A stretch of 64,000 nucleotides of DNA from Hyphomicrobiales bacterium (lineage in GTDB: Bacteria > Pseudomonadota > Alphaproteobacteria > Rhizobiales > Beijerinckiaceae): the NCBI GenBank assembly GCA_900470095.1, contig UBZM01000024.1:77142-141141 (forward strand), written 5' to 3'. Shown one piece after another: positions 18,840-28,667 of the stretch (the stretch's first letter is position 1; each line of letters opens with the position of its first letter). Made by a program: the position numbers and the translations under genes. The notes under the pieces were generated by a model. That model was not told the origin of the DNA and did no database searches. It saw only the letters and a list, made by a program, of their open reading frames with translations.

Positions 18840-19334
18840 ATGGTGACGCGACGGCGGTCCTATGAAACGGGCCATCGCCCGAAATTCCTCGCGGTGGTCG
18901 ACGATAGCGAAGAATGCGCCAAGGCCGTGCGCTTCGCCGCGCGCCGATGCGCGCGCATCGGCGCCTCGATCGTGCTGCTCGGCGTCGTCACACCGCCCGA
19001 GCACGAGACCTGGCTGGGTGTCGGTGAGGTGATGCAGGCCGAGGCGGAGGCGGAAGCCGAAAAGCTGCTGGACGATGCTGCAGCAACCGTGCGCGCGCTT
19101 GCCGGGCTCGAACCCGAGAAGGTTGTCCGCACCGGCGTGAAGTCGGACGAACTCGTGAAGCTGATCGAGGCCGACGAGGACATCTCGCTGCTGGTGCTCG
19201 CCGCCGGCACCGGCCGCGACGGTCCGGGCCCGTTGGTCAGCGCGCTGGCCGGCAAATCGGCCGGCACCTTCCCGATCCCGGTTGCAATCGTGCCCGGCCA
19301 TCTGGAGGACGAGGAGATCGACGCGCTGGCCTGA
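18840..19334 (+). CDS. Universal stress protein (UspA family)
   Basis: The 164-residue protein has one Usp domain: FLAVVDDSEECAKAVRFAAR at the N-terminus, a central charged helix, and the phosphate-binding region LLVLAAGTGRDGPGPLVSAL near the C-terminus. That region is a variant of the G-2x-G-9x-G(S/T) motif. Usp proteins are cytoplasmic dimers that accumulate under starvation or stress; ATP binding varies. The trpS-usp-nfuA order is common in rhizobia. The gene is 74 bp after trpS. Confidence 0.88.
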   Translation: MVTRRRSYETGHRPKFLAVVDDSEECAKAVRFAARRCARIGASIVLLGVVTPPEHETWLGVGEVMQAEAEAEAEKLLDDAAATVRALAGLEPEKVVRTGVKSDELVKLIEADEDISLLVLAAGTGRDGPGPLVSALAGKSAGTFPIPVAIVPGHLEDEEIDALA

Positions 19335-19429
19335 GCTGCAAGGCAGGGTTGGCGCTGGAATGATTCCAGCAACGCGCCTATATCGGGCTCAGGAACGGCG
19401 GCCTTGACCCGCCGGCACCGGAGGCCACG

Positions 19430-19990
19430 ATGTTCATCCAGACTGAAGCCACGCCGAACCCGGCGACATTGAAATTCCTGCCCGGACGCGCCGTCATGGC
19501 GGAGGGCACATTGGAGCTGCGCGACGCCGAACAGGCTGACCGCTCGCCGCTGGCCTCGCGCCTGTTCGCCGTCAGCGGGGTCTCCGGCGTCTTCCTCGGT
19601 TCCGATTTCATCACGGTCACCAAGTCAGGCGGCGAATGGCCGCATCTCAAGCCCGCGATCCTCGGCGCGATCATGGAGCATTTCATGTCGGGCGCGCCGG
19701 TCCTCTCGGACGGCTCAAAGGCCGATGTCACGGACGAAGGCGAATTCTTCGCGCCGGAGGACGCCGCCACCGTCGAGACGATCAAGGATCTGCTGGAGAC
19801 ACGCATCCGCCCGGCAGTTGCCGGTGATGGCGGAGACATCACCTTCCGCGGCTTCAAGGACGGCGTCGTCTATCTCGCGATGAAGGGGTCCTGCTCGGGC
19901 TGCCCGTCCTCGACTGCAACGTTGAAGCACGGCATCCAGAATCTGCTGCGCCACTTCCTTCCGGATGTGCGCGAAGTCGAGGCCGTCTGA
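19430..19990 (+). CDS. NifU-like Fe-S scaffold/carrier (Nfu family)
   Basis: The product (186 residues) has an N-terminal Nfu_N domain (MFIQTEATPNPATLKFLPGR) and a C-terminal NifU domain with the CxxC cluster ligand in GSCSGCPSSTATLKHGI at about residues 155-165. Nfu proteins receive a 4Fe-4S cluster and hand it to apo-enzymes; MiaB, encoded 2.3 kb downstream, is a known type of client. It starts 95 bp after the usp gene, with a weak hairpin between them. Confidence 0.93.
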   Translation: MFIQTEATPNPATLKFLPGRAVMAEGTLELRDAEQADRSPLASRLFAVSGVSGVFLGSDFITVTKSGGEWPHLKPAILGAIMEHFMSGAPVLSDGSKADVTDEGEFFAPEDAATVETIKDLLETRIRPAVAGDGGDITFRGFKDGVVYLAMKGSCSGCPSSTATLKHGIQNLLRHFLPDVREVEAV

Positions 19991-20003
19991 TATTATTCGC
20001 CTG

Positions 20004-20050
20004 GGCATGATCTTGTCCGAACGCCGTTTTGCATTCCTCAGGATCGTGAC
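20004..20050. repeat. Possible degenerate copy of the dispersed palindrome
   Basis: GGCATGATC near 20004 faces GGATCGTG near 20041 across a spacer containing TTGTCCGA and TTTTGCA. The end words resemble the other copies, but the stem is imperfect. Confidence 0.3.
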
Positions 20051-20053
20051 CTG

Positions 20054-20737
20054 ATGCGCATCCTCGCCATCGACACCGCGCTTGGCGCCTGTTCCGCCTG
20101 TGTCCTCGACATGGGTGAAACCGCGCCCCTCGCACGCGAACAGGTTGCGATGGATCGCGGCCATGCCGAGGCATTGATGCCGCTGATCGAGCGGGTGATG
20201 CACGCCGTCGAAGGCGGGTTCTCCTCGCTCGACCGGGTTGCCGTCACCATCGGGCCGGGCAGTTACACCGGCCTGCGCGTCGGAATCAGCGCCGCGCGCG
20301 CTATCGCGCTGGCTGCGGGAATTCCCGCCGTCGGAGTAACGACGCTGGCGGCAACCGCCGCGCCACTCATCGGAAAGGAGTCGGGCCGCGTCATCGCCGC
20401 CGCGCTCGACGCCAAGCATGGCCAGGTCTGGTTCCAGGCACTGAGCTCGCAGGGCAAGCAGCTCGTTTCGATACGGCAGGTCAATTACCGGGACGCTGCG
20501 CGCTCGATCGGGGCGGGCCCGGTCAGTCTCGTCGGCTCGTCTGCGCTCGCCGTTGCGAATGAGGCCTGGGCGATCGGGCTCGACGCGCTGGTGATCGACG
20601 ATGCCAAGGCTCCGGATGTGACCTGGGTCGCACGACTAGGCCTTCTCGCCGATCCTGCCGCCGCGCCGCCGCGCCCGCTCTATCTCAAGGAGCCGGAAAC
20701 GACGCCGCAGGATCGCGCCCGCTTGCCGCGGCGCTGA
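20054..20737 (+). CDS. tsaB: tRNA threonylcarbamoyladenosine biosynthesis protein TsaB
   Basis: TsaB is the partner of TsaD and TsaE in adding threonylcarbamoyl to A37 of ANN-decoding tRNAs. The 227-residue protein has the ASKHA fold start ILAIDTALGACSACVLD and the signature GPGSYTGLRVGISAARAIA at about residues 72-90. It lacks the TsaD metal-binding histidines, so it is the non-catalytic paralogue. The rimI-like gene follows about 40 bp later, a common pairing. Confidence 0.94.
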   Translation: MRILAIDTALGACSACVLDMGETAPLAREQVAMDRGHAEALMPLIERVMHAVEGGFSSLDRVAVTIGPGSYTGLRVGISAARAIALAAGIPAVGVTTLAATAAPLIGKESGRVIAAALDAKHGQVWFQALSSQGKQLVSIRQVNYRDAARSIGAGPVSLVGSSALAVANEAWAIGLDALVIDDAKAPDVTWVARLGLLADPAAAPPRPLYLKEPETTPQDRARLPRR

Positions 20738-20774
20738 CGGAGACCGTTTCGAGGTTTTGCCGGCTCCCGGGAAC

Positions 20775-21287
20775 ATGCGATCAAGCGGCATGGATTGGCT
20801 GCGTAAACTTCTGCACCCTCATGCTGCGCCGGCGCGTACAGCGCGCCTTGACGTGCGGCATGCACGCCATGTTGCGGCGCTTCATCATCTCGGCGGCTTT
20901 GCCCGTGGCTGGGAGCCCGGCGAATGCGCCGGGCTTCTGGTGGACGGTGCAGTCGTCGCCGACGGCGTGTTCGCCGGAAACGAGCCCAATCCCGCCGGCT
21001 TCGTGATGTCTCGACGGGCCGTGGACGAGGCCGAGATCCTGAGCATCGTCGTCTCGCCCCGGCAGCGGGGCAGCGGCCTGGGTCGCGCATTGCTCTCGGC
21101 CCATCTCAGCCAACTTGGCGGCATGGGCGTCGCCCATGTCTATCTCGAGGTGGAGGATGGCAACGCCGCTGCCGACCGGCTCTACCGGCATTTCGGCTTT
21201 CGCGAGGTCGGGCGGCGCAAGGGCTACTATCCCAAGGCCGACGGCACGCGCGCCACCGCCGTCACCATGCGGCTCGATCTCGCGTGA
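20775..21287 (+). CDS. rimI: Ribosomal-protein-alanine N-acetyltransferase RimI-like (GNAT)
   Basis: This GNAT protein (170 residues from ATG 20775) contains ILSIVVSPRQRGSGLGRALL, the acetyl-CoA pyrophosphate-binding loop, and LEVEDGNAAADRLYRHFGF, the C-terminal helix and Y/F motif typical of RimI. Next to tsaB it is expected to acetylate the N-terminal alanine of ribosomal protein S18. ATG 20790 (starting MDWLRK) is an alternative with a poorer ribosome-binding site. The YYPKADGTRATAVTM segment matches the family end. Confidence 0.87.
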   Translation: MRSSGMDWLRKLLHPHAAPARTARLDVRHARHVAALHHLGGFARGWEPGECAGLLVDGAVVADGVFAGNEPNPAGFVMSRRAVDEAEILSIVVSPRQRGSGLGRALLSAHLSQLGGMGVAHVYLEVEDGNAAADRLYRHFGFREVGRRKGYYPKADGTRATAVTMRLDLA

Positions 21288-21372
21288 CAGTGACAGCCAC
21301 GTCGTCCATGAAGTGCACCGGATTTCTGTCCTTCACACTTTCGCGATCCGCGCGACGGGAGCCACGCCCCGC

Positions 21373-22179
21373 ATGAATGGTCTCCGCCCCGGCGCGATCC
21401 TGCGGCTCGTCCTGCTTGGTCTCGGCACGACCGCACTGATTCCTGCGCAGCTCGTCGCATTGCGCTTTGGGCCACAACATGGCTGGACCCTGCCGCGGTG
21501 GTTTCATCGGCTGGCCTGCACCTGTCTGGGCGTGCGGCGGCGTGTCCGCGGCACCCCGCCACCAAAGGGCGCAGGTGGACTGATCGTCGCCAACCATGTC
21601 TCCTGGCTCGACATTCCCGTCATTGGCGCCGTGCAACCGCTTTCCTTCGTTGCCAAGGCCGAGGTTGCGACCTGGCCGGTGATTGGCTTCCTGGCCTCGG
21701 TGCAGCGCACTCTGTTCATCGACCGAACGCGCAAGACCGCAACGGCCGGCATCACCGCCGAGATGGGCAAGCGCATATCAGACGGGCAAGCGGTCGTGCT
21801 CTTCGCCGAAGGCACGACCGGGGACGGCACGAGGACGCTGCCGCTGCGGTCTTCGCTGCTCGGCGCCGTTCACGAAGCGCTCGGTCGCAACGACAATAAT
21901 GGCGACATCACCGTCTATCCGCTCTCGATCACCTATACCGGCTTTCACGGGATGGCGGGCGGGCGCGTCGAGCGTTCGTCGCTGGCTTGGTATGGCGATA
22001 CGGAACTCGCACCCCATCTTAAGGCCATGCTCAATGCCGGCGCGATCGATGTCGAGCTCGCTTGGGGCGAGCCGATCCGCATGGGCCACGAGACCTCGCG
22101 GAAGGTCGCGACCCGGCGGGCGGAGCAGGCGATCCGCCGCGCTCGCCGCGAGGCGGTGACCGGACGGCCGCTCGCGTGA
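21373..22179 (+). CDS. 1-acyl-sn-glycerol-3-phosphate acyltransferase (PlsC-like)
   Basis: The protein (268 residues from ATG 21373) has a hydrophobic N-terminal anchor (residues 8-30) and the acyltransferase blocks NHVSWLD (HX4D, block I), RTLFIDR (block II) and FAEGTTGDG (block III). It should acylate lysophosphatidate or a lyso-lipid at the inner membrane in phospholipid synthesis. The start is placed where homology begins; the open frame extends upstream through rimI but reads as shadow. In several rhizobia a Fur/Mur regulator gene lies between rimI and this gene; here only 85 bp separate them. Confidence 0.92.
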   Translation: MNGLRPGAILRLVLLGLGTTALIPAQLVALRFGPQHGWTLPRWFHRLACTCLGVRRRVRGTPPPKGAGGLIVANHVSWLDIPVIGAVQPLSFVAKAEVATWPVIGFLASVQRTLFIDRTRKTATAGITAEMGKRISDGQAVVLFAEGTTGDGTRTLPLRSSLLGAVHEALGRNDNNGDITVYPLSITYTGFHGMAGGRVERSSLAWYGDTELAPHLKAMLNAGAIDVELAWGEPIRMGHETSRKVATRRAEQAIRRARREAVTGRPLA

Positions 22180-22273
22180 AGGTCATTGTGCGTATTGGCG
22201 CGGATGTTGCTTTGTGAAGGATGGGTCGCGCGAGGTCATTTTCACGGCGCGCGATCCAGAGTAAGGAGACGGT

Positions 22274-23650
22274 TTGGAGACCCGATCCGAAACGATGAAG
22301 AAAGTCCACATCAAGTCCTTCGGCTGCCAGATGAACGTCTATGACGGGCAGCGCATGGCCGATATCCTGGCCGCGCAAGGCTACGAGGAAACGGCGGCGC
22401 CGGAAGGCGCGGACCTCATTCTGCTCAACACCTGTCATATCCGCGACCGCGCGGTGCAGAAGGTTTATACCGAGCTCGGCAAGCTGCGCGACCTGAAGAA
22501 TGGTCAGAATGCCGCTGGCCAGGAGACGAGAATCGTCGTCGCCGGCTGCGTCGCCCAGGCCGAAGGTGCGGAAATCCAGCGCCGGCAGCCCGCCGTGGAC
22601 CTCGTCGTCGGCCCGCAAGCCTATCACCGGCTCCCCGAGCTGCTGGCGGAGGCGAAGCGCAAGCGCGTCGTCGACACGGACCTCCCGATCGACGACAAGT
22701 TTGGCTTTCTGCCCGCGCCCAAACCGGCGGCTATCCGGGGCCGCGGCATCTCCGCCTTCGTCACCATCCAGGAAGGCTGCGACAAGTTCTGCGCGTTCTG
22801 CGTCGTCCCCTATACGCGCGGCGCCGAGTTCTCGCGGCCGGTCACGGCGCTGGTGAGCGAGATCGAGCGGCTGGCGGATGCCGGCGTGCGCGACGTCACC
22901 CTGATCGGCCAGAACGTCAATGCCTATCATGGCGAAGGCCCCGACGGACAGATCTGGGGCCTGGCGCGGCTGATGCAGCGCGTTGCCGAGATCGCAGGCA
23001 TTGTCCGCATTCGCTACACGACGAGCCACCCGCGCGACATGGATGACGAGCTGATCGCCGCCCATCGCGACCTGCCGCAGGTCATGCCGTTCCTGCATCT
23101 GCCGGTGCAGGCGGGCTCGGACCGCATCCTCGCAGCCATGAACCGCAAGCACACGGCAGACGAGTATCGCCGGCTGATCGAGCGCGTGCGCCAGGCGCGT
23201 CCCGATATCGCGTTGTCCTCCGACTTCATCGTCGGCTTCCCCGGCGAGACCGAGGCGGATTTCGCCGAGACGCTGCGGCTGGTCGAGGATATCGGCTTCG
23301 CTTCGAGCTACACCTTCAAATACTCGCCCCGTCCAGGCACGCCCGCGGCCGAGCTGGACCACCAGATCGCGCCGGAGGAGATGAGCGAGCGCCTGCACCG
23401 CCTGCAGGAGCGCGTCGAGCATCACCGGCAGGCCTTCAACCATGCCATGGTCGGCCGCACCGTCGATGTCCTGTTGGAACGTGTCGGACGTCACCCCGGA
23501 CAGCTTGCGGGGAAATCGCCATACCTTCAGGCTGTGCAGATCGACACCAAGACGAATCAGATCGGCGACATGGTGAGGGTGCTGATCGAACGGGCTGGCT
23601 CCAATTCGCTGTTCGGCCGCGAGGCTGGGCCAGAGGAGCTCGCCGCGTGA
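22274..23650 (+). CDS. miaB: tRNA-2-methylthio-N6-dimethylallyladenosine synthase MiaB
   Basis: MiaB is the radical-SAM methylthiotransferase that converts i6A37 to ms2i6A37 in tRNA. The 458-residue protein has an N-terminal UPF0004 domain with cluster cysteines (SFGCQMN, NTCHIRD, VAGCVAQ), the radical-SAM CxxxCxxC motif in [17 protein letters not shown], and a C-terminal TRAM domain. The start is TTG 22274, chosen because AAGGAG ends five bases before it; ATG 22295 has no such site. It heads the miaB-phoH-ybeY-corC-lnt run. Confidence 0.96.
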   Translation: METRSETMKKVHIKSFGCQMNVYDGQRMADILAAQGYEETAAPEGADLILLNTCHIRDRAVQKVYTELGKLRDLKNGQNAAGQETRIVVAGCVAQAEGAEIQRRQPAVDLVVGPQAYHRLPELLAEAKRKRVVDTDLPIDDKFGFLPAPKPAAIRGRGISAFVTIQEGCDKFCAFCVVPYTRGAEFSRPVTALVSEIERLADAGVRDVTLIGQNVNAYHGEGPDGQIWGLARLMQRVAEIAGIVRIRYTTSHPRDMDDELIAAHRDLPQVMPFLHLPVQAGSDRILAAMNRKHTADEYRRLIERVRQARPDIALSSDFIVGFPGETEADFAETLRLVEDIGFASSYTFKYSPRPGTPAAELDHQIAPEEMSERLHRLQERVEHHRQAFNHAMVGRTVDVLLERVGRHPGQLAGKSPYLQAVQIDTKTNQIGDMVRVLIERAGSNSLFGREAGPEELAA

Positions 23651-23792
23651 GCGCCAGATCACCAGGCCCAGCGTTCGTGCCAGTTCTCAATGCCTGTCAT
23701 CAGGATGAGATCGACGCGTCCGGATATGCCGAAGGACTACCCGGCCTCACGCCCCTGTTCGGCCGGGCACGCGCGCCAGGGAGACGACTCTA

Positions 23793-24959
23793 TTGGCACA
23801 GACTGACCAGGTGACCCCGAGATCCGATCGAGAGCCGCGCCGCGAGGGCGCATCGCCACGCGTCGAGAGCCTGACGCGCGACGGGGTCCCCGCCACGGAA
23901 GTCGTGTTATCCTTCGAGGATAATCGGCTGGCCAGTCTGGTCTTCGGTCAATACGACCAGAATCTGGCGCATCTTGAGCGCCGGCTCGGTGTCGTGATCA
24001 GCCCGAACGGCAACCATGTCACCGTCAAGGGCCCGCGCGAGACGGCCGAGCAGGCCGGGCGCGTGCTGAAGACGCTCTATACCCGCGCCAAGGCGGGCGC
24101 GCCGCTCAATCTCGGCGAGGTCGACGGCGCCATCGAGGAAAGCAACGTCCAGCGTTCGCTGTTCCCGGCGGAGAATACCGGCAAGGCCTCCTTCGAAGCG
24201 ATCGTCACCCGCAAGCGCGGCCCGGTGCGGGCTCGCAATGCGGCCCAGGATGCGTATCTGCGCCAGCTCAAGCGCCACGAGCTCGTGCTCGCGGAGGGGC
24301 CGGCCGGCACTGGCAAGACCTGGCTCGCTGTCGGGCATGCCGTCTCGCTGATCGAGCAAGGCGTGGTCGAGCGCATGGTCCTGTCACGTCCGGCGGTCGA
24401 GGCAGGCGAGCGCCTCGGCTTTCTGCCCGGCGACATGCGCGAGAAGGTCGATCCCTATCTGCGTCCGATCTATGACGCGCTGAACGACTTCATGGAGGCG
24501 CGACATGTCGAGCGCGCCCTGCAAACCGGCATGATCGAGATCGCTCCGCTCGCTTTCATGCGCGGACGGACGCTGACCAATGCTGTCGTGCTGCTCGACG
24601 AGGCTCAGAATGCGACCTCCGTGCAGATGAAGATGTTCCTCACCCGGCTCGGCGAGGGTTCGCGCATGATCATCACGGGCGACCCGAGCCAGATCGATCT
24701 GCCACCGGGACAGCGCTCGGGATTGGTCGAGGCCGTGAGGCTGTTGTCCGGCGTCGAAGGCGTCGGCCATGCCCGCTTCGAGGAAGGCGACGTGGTTCGG
24801 CACGATCTCGTGCGCCGAATCGTGATGGCTTACGAGGATGCCTCCCGCCGAGAGCGGGATGAGCGCGAGGAGCGCGCCCGTTCCGTCGTCGCCGAGGCGC
24901 CGCCTGAGGACCACAGCGAAGGCCTGCGCCGCACATTGTCGCGGGAGAGGCCGCGATGA
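23793..24959 (+). CDS. PhoH family ATPase
   Basis: The product (388 residues) starts at TTG 23793 with GGGAG about 8 bases ahead. An N-terminal KH-like region (LVFGQYDQNLAHLERRLGV) precedes the PhoH domain, which has Walker A GPAGTGKTWLA and Walker B AVVLLDEAQNAT. PhoH-like proteins are predicted RNA helicase/ATPases that work with YbeY in rRNA maturation and RNA decay, and ybeY follows directly with a 4-bp overlap. The last 40 residues are charged and variable. Confidence 0.92.
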   Translation: MAQTDQVTPRSDREPRREGASPRVESLTRDGVPATEVVLSFEDNRLASLVFGQYDQNLAHLERRLGVVISPNGNHVTVKGPRETAEQAGRVLKTLYTRAKAGAPLNLGEVDGAIEESNVQRSLFPAENTGKASFEAIVTRKRGPVRARNAAQDAYLRQLKRHELVLAEGPAGTGKTWLAVGHAVSLIEQGVVERMVLSRPAVEAGERLGFLPGDMREKVDPYLRPIYDALNDFMEARHVERALQTGMIEIAPLAFMRGRTLTNAVVLLDEAQNATSVQMKMFLTRLGEGSRMIITGDPSQIDLPPGQRSGLVEAVRLLSGVEGVGHARFEEGDVVRHDLVRRIVMAYEDASRRERDEREERARSVVAEAPPEDHSEGLRRTLSRERPR

Positions 24960-25525
24960 ACGACCGACCTCGTTCGCGGCGCGCGGCGCCGCGAACGCAA
25001 AGCCTTGCGATCGATATCCGCCTGCAGTCGCGCCGCTGGCGCGAGCTCGCGGATTTGCGTGAGCGCGTCGCCCAGGCAACAGAGGCGGCGCTCACCGTCG
25101 CCGCCATCAAGCCGCTGGCCGAAGCAGAGCTCAGCCTTCTCTTCACCGACGACAAGCGCATCCGCATCGTCAACCGCGACTGGCGTGGTTTCGACAAGGC
25201 GACGAATGTGCTCTCCTTTCCGGCCGCAACGCCAGAGCGGATCGGATCGAGCCCCGTCCTCGGCGATATCGTGCTGGCCTATGAAACCGTCGCGCGCGAA
25301 GCCGAGAGCGAAGGCAAGAGCATGGGCGACCATCTCAGCCATCTCGTCATCCACGGCCTCCTGCATCTGCTGGGCGAGGATCACGAGACCGAAGCCGAAG
25401 CAACGCGGATGGAAGGGCTCGAGATCGCCGCGCTCGCGAGCCTTGGCATCGCCAATCCCTATGCCGGCACCGAACCAGAAGCCGCTCCAGCGGCACAGAC
25501 CAAGGCAGATCACCCCGTACCATGA
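24956..25525 (+). CDS. ybeY: Endoribonuclease YbeY
   Basis: YbeY is a zinc endoribonuclease needed for 16S rRNA 3'-end maturation and 70S quality control. The 189-residue protein contains the metal motif HLVIHGLLHLLGEDH (H-x3-H-x5-H) and the upstream ATNVLSFP segment. The start overlaps the phoH stop (ATGA) and the stop overlaps the next ATG, so phoH, ybeY and the CBS-domain gene are coupled. About 20 Ala/Pro-rich residues at the C-terminus extend past the catalytic domain. Confidence 0.95.
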   Translation: MNDRPRSRRAAPRTQSLAIDIRLQSRRWRELADLRERVAQATEAALTVAAIKPLAEAELSLLFTDDKRIRIVNRDWRGFDKATNVLSFPAATPERIGSSPVLGDIVLAYETVAREAESEGKSMGDHLSHLVIHGLLHLLGEDHETEAEATRMEGLEIAALASLGIANPYAGTEPEAAPAAQTKADHPVP

Positions 25526-26505
25526 GCGACGACAGTAGACCCTCCCCAAGCGAACCTCCCAGTCGCGGCCTGGCGCAATGGCTGAGCCATTTCCTCGACC
25601 GGCTGGGCCTGCGGAACGGGGCAACGATTCGTGAGGACATTACCGAAGCACTCGCCCAGGGGAGTGGCCAGCTCGCCGATCTGAGCCCGCAGGAGCGGGC
25701 GATGCTCTCAAATGTTCTGAGCCTGCGCGAGCGCCGCATCGCCGATGTCATGGTGCCGCGCGCCGACATCATTGCGGTCCAGTCCGAGGCAACACTTGGC
25801 GAATTGCTGGCCCTGTTCCGCACCGCCGGCCATTCGCGCCTCCCGGTCTATGGCGAGACGCTCGATGACCCCCGCGGCATGGTCCATATCCGCGATTTTC
25901 TCGACTTCATCGCAGCCCGCGCCAAACCTGGTCGCCGTGGCGCACAGCCCGGAACCGCCGGCCCCAATCTCGGTGCGATCGATCTCTCCGTCACCCTGGC
26001 TTCCGCCAAGATCCTGCGGCCCGTGCTCTATGTGCCGCCGTCGATGCCTGCCGTCGACCTGCTGGTCAGGATGCAGGCCACCCGCACGCATATCGCCCTG
26101 GTCATCGATGAGTATGGCGGCACCGATGGCCTGGTCTCGATCGAGGATCTGGTCGAGATCGTGGTCGGCGATATCGAGGACGAGCATGATCTCGACACCG
26201 CGCCGACGATCGCAGTGGCTGGCGAGAACCGTTTCACCGCCGATGCCCGCGCGACGCTAGAAGATCTCAAGGACGCCACGGGGATCGACCTCTCCGAGAC
26301 TGATGTCGCCGAAGACGTCGACACGCTCGGCGGCCTCATCGTCACGCTCGCCGGGCATGTCCCGGCGCGGGGCGAGTTGATCCAGGGACCCGAGGGACTC
26401 GCCTTCGAGATTCTCGACGCCGATCCGCGCCGCATCAAGCGGCTGCGCATCCATCGGAATGTTCCTGCCGCCCCCGAGGCTCAAGCGGCGACGGACCCCG
26501 GCTGA
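25522..26505 (+). CDS. CorC/HlyC family CBS-domain protein
   Basis: The 327-residue protein has two CBS domains ([20 protein letters not shown] and the second around residues 150-210, including [20 protein letters not shown]) and a C-terminal CorC_HlyC transporter-associated domain ([17 protein letters not shown]). It lacks the DUF21 membrane domain, like CorC/YbeX. The family is linked to Mg/Co efflux and to ribosome homeostasis near ybeY; the old hemolysin name is not informative. It overlaps ybeY and its stop shares a base with the lnt start. Confidence 0.93.
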   Translation: MSDDSRPSPSEPPSRGLAQWLSHFLDRLGLRNGATIREDITEALAQGSGQLADLSPQERAMLSNVLSLRERRIADVMVPRADIIAVQSEATLGELLALFRTAGHSRLPVYGETLDDPRGMVHIRDFLDFIAARAKPGRRGAQPGTAGPNLGAIDLSVTLASAKILRPVLYVPPSMPAVDLLVRMQATRTHIALVIDEYGGTDGLVSIEDLVEIVVGDIEDEHDLDTAPTIAVAGENRFTADARATLEDLKDATGIDLSETDVAEDVDTLGGLIVTLAGHVPARGELIQGPEGLAFEILDADPRRIKRLRIHRNVPAAPEAQAATDPG

Positions 26506-28100
26506 TGCGTTTCGCTGCACTGGCAGACAGGGTCATCCTCGCCTGGGGCTGGCCGAAGCGCCTGATCGCGCTCATCGCGGGTGCCAGCGGCGCCCTCGCC
26601 CTGCCGCCACTCGATCTCTGGCCACTGATCGTCGTGCCGATGACCATTGCGGTGTGGCTGATCGACGGCGCAGTCGGCACGAGCCGCGGGGCGCGCTTCC
26701 GGGCTGCCATGGCGGCCGGCTGGTGGTGGGGTTTTGGCTTCTTTCTCGCGGGGTTGTGGTGGCTTGGTGCTGCCTTTCTCGTCGAGGCCGATAAGTTCGC
26801 CTGGGCCATGCCGCTCGGCGTCATCGCCCTGCCCGCCTTCCTCGCCGTCTTTCCGGCCCTGGCCTTCGGCACCGCCCGCCTGGTCTGGCCGCATGGCAGC
26901 GGCCGCATCCTCATCCTCGCCGTCGCGCTCGCCTTGAGCGAGTGGCTGCGCGGGCATGTGCTGACGGGCTTTCCCTGGAACGTCTACGGCATGATGCTGG
27001 CCGGTCAGCCATGGATTGCCCAGTTCGCCTCGGTCGCCGGCCTTTACGGCCTGACCTTGGTGGCGGTCGCGCTCGGCGCCGCACCAGCGGTGCTAGGCAC
27101 CGGCAAGCCCGGCCCGGAGCGCTGGCAGGCGCCAGTTCTGGCGCTCGCGGTCCTGTGCGGGCTGCTCGGCTTTGGTGCTTGGCGCATTCCGTCTGCGCCA
27201 TCCCCCACCGTCCCCGGCGTGAAACTCCGTCTGATGCAGCCCAATCTGCCGCAGGACGCCAAGTTCAATCCGCGCAATGGCGAAGCGATCCTCAACCGTT
27301 ATCTTGCGCTCAGCGACCGGGCGACAAGTCCCACGACTCTGGGCGTCCAGGACGTCACCCATCTGATCTGGCCGGAATCGGCCTTTCCTTTCCTGCTCGG
27401 CCGAACCCCCGGAGCACTTTCGCGGATCGCGGCCCTTCTGCCGCCCAACACGACCTTGATCACCGGCGCAGCCCGCGCCGGCGAAACGCTGCCGGGCGAA
27501 AGTCGGCCCCCGATCTTTAATTCGGTCCAGGTTGTCGACGATCAGGGCGTGATCGTCGCGAGCTATGACAAAGTCCATCTCGTGCCGTTCGGGGAGTACC
27601 TGCCCGCCTTCCTCGAGACATTGATCCGCAGCGTCGGGCTGTCCGAATTCGTCGCCATTCCCGGCGGTTTCACCGCCGGGGCGCGCCGGACACCGCTCGC
27701 GGTGCGCGGGTTGCCGCCGGTCGCATCGCTGATCTGCTATGAGGCCGTGTTTCCCGGTGAGGTGATGCCCCAGGGGCCGAGACCCGGCTTCATGCTCAAT
27801 CTCACCAATGACGGCTGGTTCGGCCAGACGAGCGGCCCTTACCAGCATCTCGCCCAGGCCCGGCTGCGGGCCGTCGAACAGGGATTGCCCTTGGTGCGCG
27901 TCGCCAATACCGGCATATCCGCCGTCATCGACGCCTATGGCCGGATCACCGGCAGCCTTCCGCTCGGGACGGAAGGGGTGCTCGACTCCGCCTTGCCCAG
28001 TCACGCCTCTGTTACGCCTTACGCGCAGCTCGGGGATGTCTTTTTTGCAGGCCTTGTTGTAATATTCTTGCTTGTCTCGCGCTTGCGACGTTCAAAATAA
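26505..28100 (+). CDS. lnt: Apolipoprotein N-acyltransferase
   Basis: Lnt adds the third acyl chain to the N-terminal cysteine of lipoproteins in the inner membrane. The 531-residue protein has six to seven membrane segments followed by a nitrilase-type periplasmic domain. The catalytic triad is visible: Glu in LIWPESAFPFLL, Lys in SYDKVHLVPFGEYLP and Cys in ASLICYEAVFPGEV. The last hydrophobic segment (FFAGLVVIFLLVSRL) anchors the C-terminus. The start overlaps the corC-like stop by one base. Confidence 0.96.
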   Translation: MRFAALADRVILAWGWPKRLIALIAGASGALALPPLDLWPLIVVPMTIAVWLIDGAVGTSRGARFRAAMAAGWWWGFGFFLAGLWWLGAAFLVEADKFAWAMPLGVIALPAFLAVFPALAFGTARLVWPHGSGRILILAVALALSEWLRGHVLTGFPWNVYGMMLAGQPWIAQFASVAGLYGLTLVAVALGAAPAVLGTGKPGPERWQAPVLALAVLCGLLGFGAWRIPSAPSPTVPGVKLRLMQPNLPQDAKFNPRNGEAILNRYLALSDRATSPTTLGVQDVTHLIWPESAFPFLLGRTPGALSRIAALLPPNTTLITGAARAGETLPGESRPPIFNSVQVVDDQGVIVASYDKVHLVPFGEYLPAFLETLIRSVGLSEFVAIPGGFTAGARRTPLAVRGLPPVASLICYEAVFPGEVMPQGPRPGFMLNLTNDGWFGQTSGPYQHLAQARLRAVEQGLPLVRVANTGISAVIDAYGRITGSLPLGTEGVLDSALPSHASVTPYAQLGDVFFAGLVVIFLLVSRLRRSK

Positions 28101-28239
28101 TTCCAACTGGAACTATTCCCAGCACCGAAGATGTCGGTTAAGAAGCAATTTAGTTGAAGCTAGTGTATTGTATTTGACCATAGGACACTGCCGGATTGCG
28201 GCTTCGGCAGAATGCCCCTGATCCGAGGCCCGTCGATCC

Positions 28240-28653
28240 ATGCTGAAGAAAATCCCCAATCCGATCGATCGCCATGTCGGCAGCCGCGTCCGGATGCGCC
28301 GCATGCTTGCCGGCGTCAGCCAGGAAAAGCTTGGCGAAGCACTTGGGCTGACCTTCCAGCAGGTCCAGAAATACGAAAAAGGCGCAAACCGCATCAGCGC
28401 CAGCCGCTTGCAGCAGATCGCCAAGATGCTGGATGTGCCAGTCTCCTTTTTCTTTGAGGGCGCCCCGTCTGGCGACATGCCATCGGGAGGCTTCTCGGAC
28501 GCCGCCTCCACGACCTATATTTCGGATTTCCTGGCGACCAGCGAAGGCGTGCAACTCACCAAGGCCTTCGTGCGCATTAAAAATGGGCAGGTGCGGCGCC
28601 GGGTTATCGATCTGGTTGAGGCCATTGCCGAGGAACACGCCGAAAAGCCGTGA
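28240..28653 (+). CDS. XRE/Cro-CI family transcriptional regulator (lnt-metK intergenic type)
   Basis: The 137-residue protein has an N-terminal HTH_3 domain: VGSRVRMRRMLAGVSQEKLG, ALGLTFQQVQKYEKGANR as recognition helix, then LQQIAKMLDVPVSFFFEG (residues about 11-70). The C-terminal half (TYISDFLATSEGVQLTKAFV) is conserved in the rhizobial family that sits between lnt and metK. Its targets are not established. The 139 bp before it is AT-richer than its surroundings, with TTGAAG (28154-28159) and an AT run, so it likely has its own promoter. Palindromes follow its stop. Confidence 0.9.
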   Translation: MLKKIPNPIDRHVGSRVRMRRMLAGVSQEKLGEALGLTFQQVQKYEKGANRISASRLQQIAKMLDVPVSFFFEGAPSGDMPSGGFSDAASTTYISDFLATSEGVQLTKAFVRIKNGQVRRRVIDLVEAIAEEHAEKP

Positions 28654-28667
28654 TTGAGGCGGCTCAG

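Noticed and set aside
22031-23662. Long leftward open frame opposite miaB
   Set aside because: It mirrors miaB codons and has no recognisable domain; similar shadows lie opposite nusA, infB and pnp.
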